Origin: Methylomonas fluvii
GTDB lineage: Bacteria; Pseudomonadota; Gammaproteobacteria; Methylococcales; Methylomonadaceae
Direction: 5' to 3'
Length of the DNA: 64,000 bases
NCBI RefSeq assembly: GCF_014850975.1
Contig: NZ_JACXST010000003.1
Location: 1,116,001-1,180,000 of the forward strand
Position numbers and translations under genes: made by a program. This document shows, one piece after another, positions 62,875 to 64,000 of the stretch (position 1 is the stretch's first letter; every line of letters begins with the position of its first letter). The notes under the pieces were generated by a model. That model was not told where the DNA came from. It saw only the letters and a program-made list of their open reading frames with translations, and did no database searches.

Positions 62875-63153
62875 ATGAGTGAAACCATTACCCCGTTCGA
62901 CATTGCCGAACACCTGGAGACAGAAGCGGATATTCAAGCCTTTTTGCGTGAAACCGCAGCCAACGGCGATGTGTCCGATTTTATCCATGCGCTAAACACT
63001 GCTGCCCGCGCCAAAGGTATGACCGAAGTTGCCAAACAAGCCGGTGTCACAAGAGCCAGTCTTTATAAATCTTTGGCCGACGATGGCAACCCACGCTTTG
63101 AAACTATCGTTAAGATTGTTGAGGCCCTTGGCTGTAAATTGGTAGTGTCGTAA
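62875..63153 (+). CDS. HigA-like antitoxin
   Basis: A 92-residue addiction-module antidote protein. The N-terminal part (PFDIAEHLETEADIQAFLRE) binds the toxin; the C-terminal HTH (MTEVAKQAGVTRASLYKSLA) binds the operator. The ATG at 62875 is chosen over a TTG at 62869 because GGAG lies 9 bases upstream. An intact toxin-antitoxin pair in the decayed island may explain its persistence. The next 135 bases, up to the IS5 end, show no gene. Confidence 0.85.
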   Translation: MSETITPFDIAEHLETEADIQAFLRETAANGDVSDFIHALNTAARAKGMTEVAKQAGVTRASLYKSLADDGNPRFETIVKIVEALGCKLVVS

Positions 63154-63289
63154 TGGCCCAGCACGAGACCACCCCACCAAACATTGAGGCGTAGCAAGTC
63201 TGAACACCGCCAATATCCCTTTTTGCTGCGCCTAGCTTTAGCGGGCGAACGCCGGAACCTTCACCGGCCGACGACGGCAATCTGTAGTG

Positions 63290-64000
63290 GTCTAAGGCTT
63301 TGTTGCATAAACCCAATGTTATCCCCATGTTATGTGAGTAATCGCCCGGATGCCAAAGCCACAACCGCACAAATACCGAACCACGAACTGGGGAGACTAC
63401 AACCGATCCTTGAAATAACGCGGCTCGCTATTACTGTGGATTGATAAAGAGATGGAGTGGTTAGCACCTAGCATTGGCAAGCAAGGTCGGGCAGATAAGT
63501 TTTCCGATGCCGCTATTCAGTTTTGCCTGATGATCAAAAACCTGTTCGGATTGGCGTTGCGTCAAGCCAGTGGAATGGTAGCGAGTCTGTTGAAACTGTC
63601 GGGACTCGATTGGTCGACACCGGATTACTCGACGTTATGTCGCCGCCAGCAACGCTTACAGGTCTGCATTTCCTATCGCCCTAAGCCGAAAGGCTTGCAT
63701 TTGCTCGTCGATAGCACCGGCGTAAAAATGCTGGGCGAAGGCGAATGGAAAACCAAGAAGCACGGCGCCGAGTATCGTCGTCAGTGGCGCAAGGTTCATT
63801 TGGGTGTCGATGCCGAAACCCTGGAAATCCGAGCTATTGAGGTGACGTCCAATCGCGAGGGGGATGCCCAAGTCCTGCCGGCGTTACTGAATCAAATTCC
63901 CGCCAATAAACGCATAGAGTCTGTCAGCGGTGACGGCGCGTACGACACCAAGAAGGCTCATACCGCAATTTCCGAACGGAACGCCGAGGCCATTATCCCT
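63290..64000 (+). mobile_element. IS5-family insertion element (left part only)
   Basis: The left end is near GGTCTAAGGCTTTGTTGCAT (about 63289), the typical terminal sequence of this IS group. The transposase frame begins 60 bases in. The right end lies outside the window, so length and target site cannot be given. Confidence 0.7.
63350..64000 (+). pseudogene. IS5-family transposase with early nonsense codon (3' end outside)
   Basis: From the ATG at 63350 the frame reads MPKPQPHKYRTTNWGDYNRS, LK, a TAA at 63416, then RGSLLLWIDKEMEW and a full DDE region: Asp in LHLLVDSTGVK, Asp in VSGDGAYDTKKAH. The normal sequence has Gln where TAA occurs (CAA to TAA). Restart at an ATG at 63452 would remove the first 34 residues, so activity is doubtful. 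Confidence 0.7.

Noticed and set aside
58016..64000. Second copy of the tRNA-Ser 3' end as an attachment site
   Set aside because: No repeat of the last 15-20 bases of the tRNA was found downstream within the window.

Overview
The window reads as chromosomal DNA of a gammaproteobacterial (type I) methanotroph or close methylotroph, probably near Methylomonas/Methylobacter. The main reason is a full block of tetrahydromethanopterin (H4MPT)-linked formaldehyde genes at 47.8-57.9 kb: formaldehyde-activating enzyme, methenyl-H4MPT cyclohydrolase, pabB, methanofuran-type biosynthesis homologues, three ATP-grasp proteins and a CitG-like protein. A separate beta-RFAP (MptG-like) operon lies at 5.3-7.9 kb. 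Pseudomonas-like housekeeping blocks (nagZ-hpt-thioinosine phosphorylase, algU/rpoE-mucA-mucB-mucD, nadB, sucAB) fit a gammaproteobacterium. No methane monooxygenase or methanol dehydrogenase gene lies in the window, so methanotrophy itself is inferred.

Layout. 0-5.3 kb: radical SAM protein cut by the window edge, FliL-like protein, nagZ-hpt-purine nucleoside phosphorylase operon, soxYZ. 5.3-8.9 kb (minus): MptG-like synthase, HAD phosphatase, nucleotidyltransferase, response-regulator diguanylate cyclase. 9-12 kb: pntAB. 12-16.3 kb: two PEP-CTERM-type exported proteins, small hypotheticals and an Avd-like four-helix-bundle gene. 16.6-19.6 kb: histidine kinase plus HD-GYP operon. 19.9-23.7 kb: uncharacterised envelope genes. 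23.7-24.1 kb: decayed cysK. 24.2-27.7 kb: rpoE-rseA-rseB-mucD. 27.8-39.1 kb: nadB, OlsF-like acyltransferase, M14 peptidase, hydrolase, H-NS, DUF2914, sucAB, metallo-hydrolase. 39.1-42.1 kb: nsrR facing a norCB operon with a recognisable NsrR operator. 43.9-47.3 kb: two large GTPases. 47.8-57.9 kb: H4MPT/methylofuran block. 57.9 kb: tRNA-Ser(UGA).

Downstream of the tRNA (58-64 kb) is a decayed integrative element: a frameshifted transposon-associated gene, a truncated AlpA-like gene, an FlhC-like activator, an IS3-type element with stops in both frames, an integrase lacking its N-terminus, an intact toxin-antitoxin pair, and an IS5-type transposase with a nonsense codon running off the end.

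The least explained signal is a 42-bp tandem repeat present in two convergent intergenic regions (16.3-16.5 and 43.65-43.95 kb). Both copies share one architecture, including a 21-bp half unit at the same place. Also notable are a terminator-like hairpin inside the fae leader, a hairpin between mch and the next gene, an orphan Avd homologue beside a DUF1566 gene, and the still unassigned enzymes of the H4MPT/methylofuran clusters.
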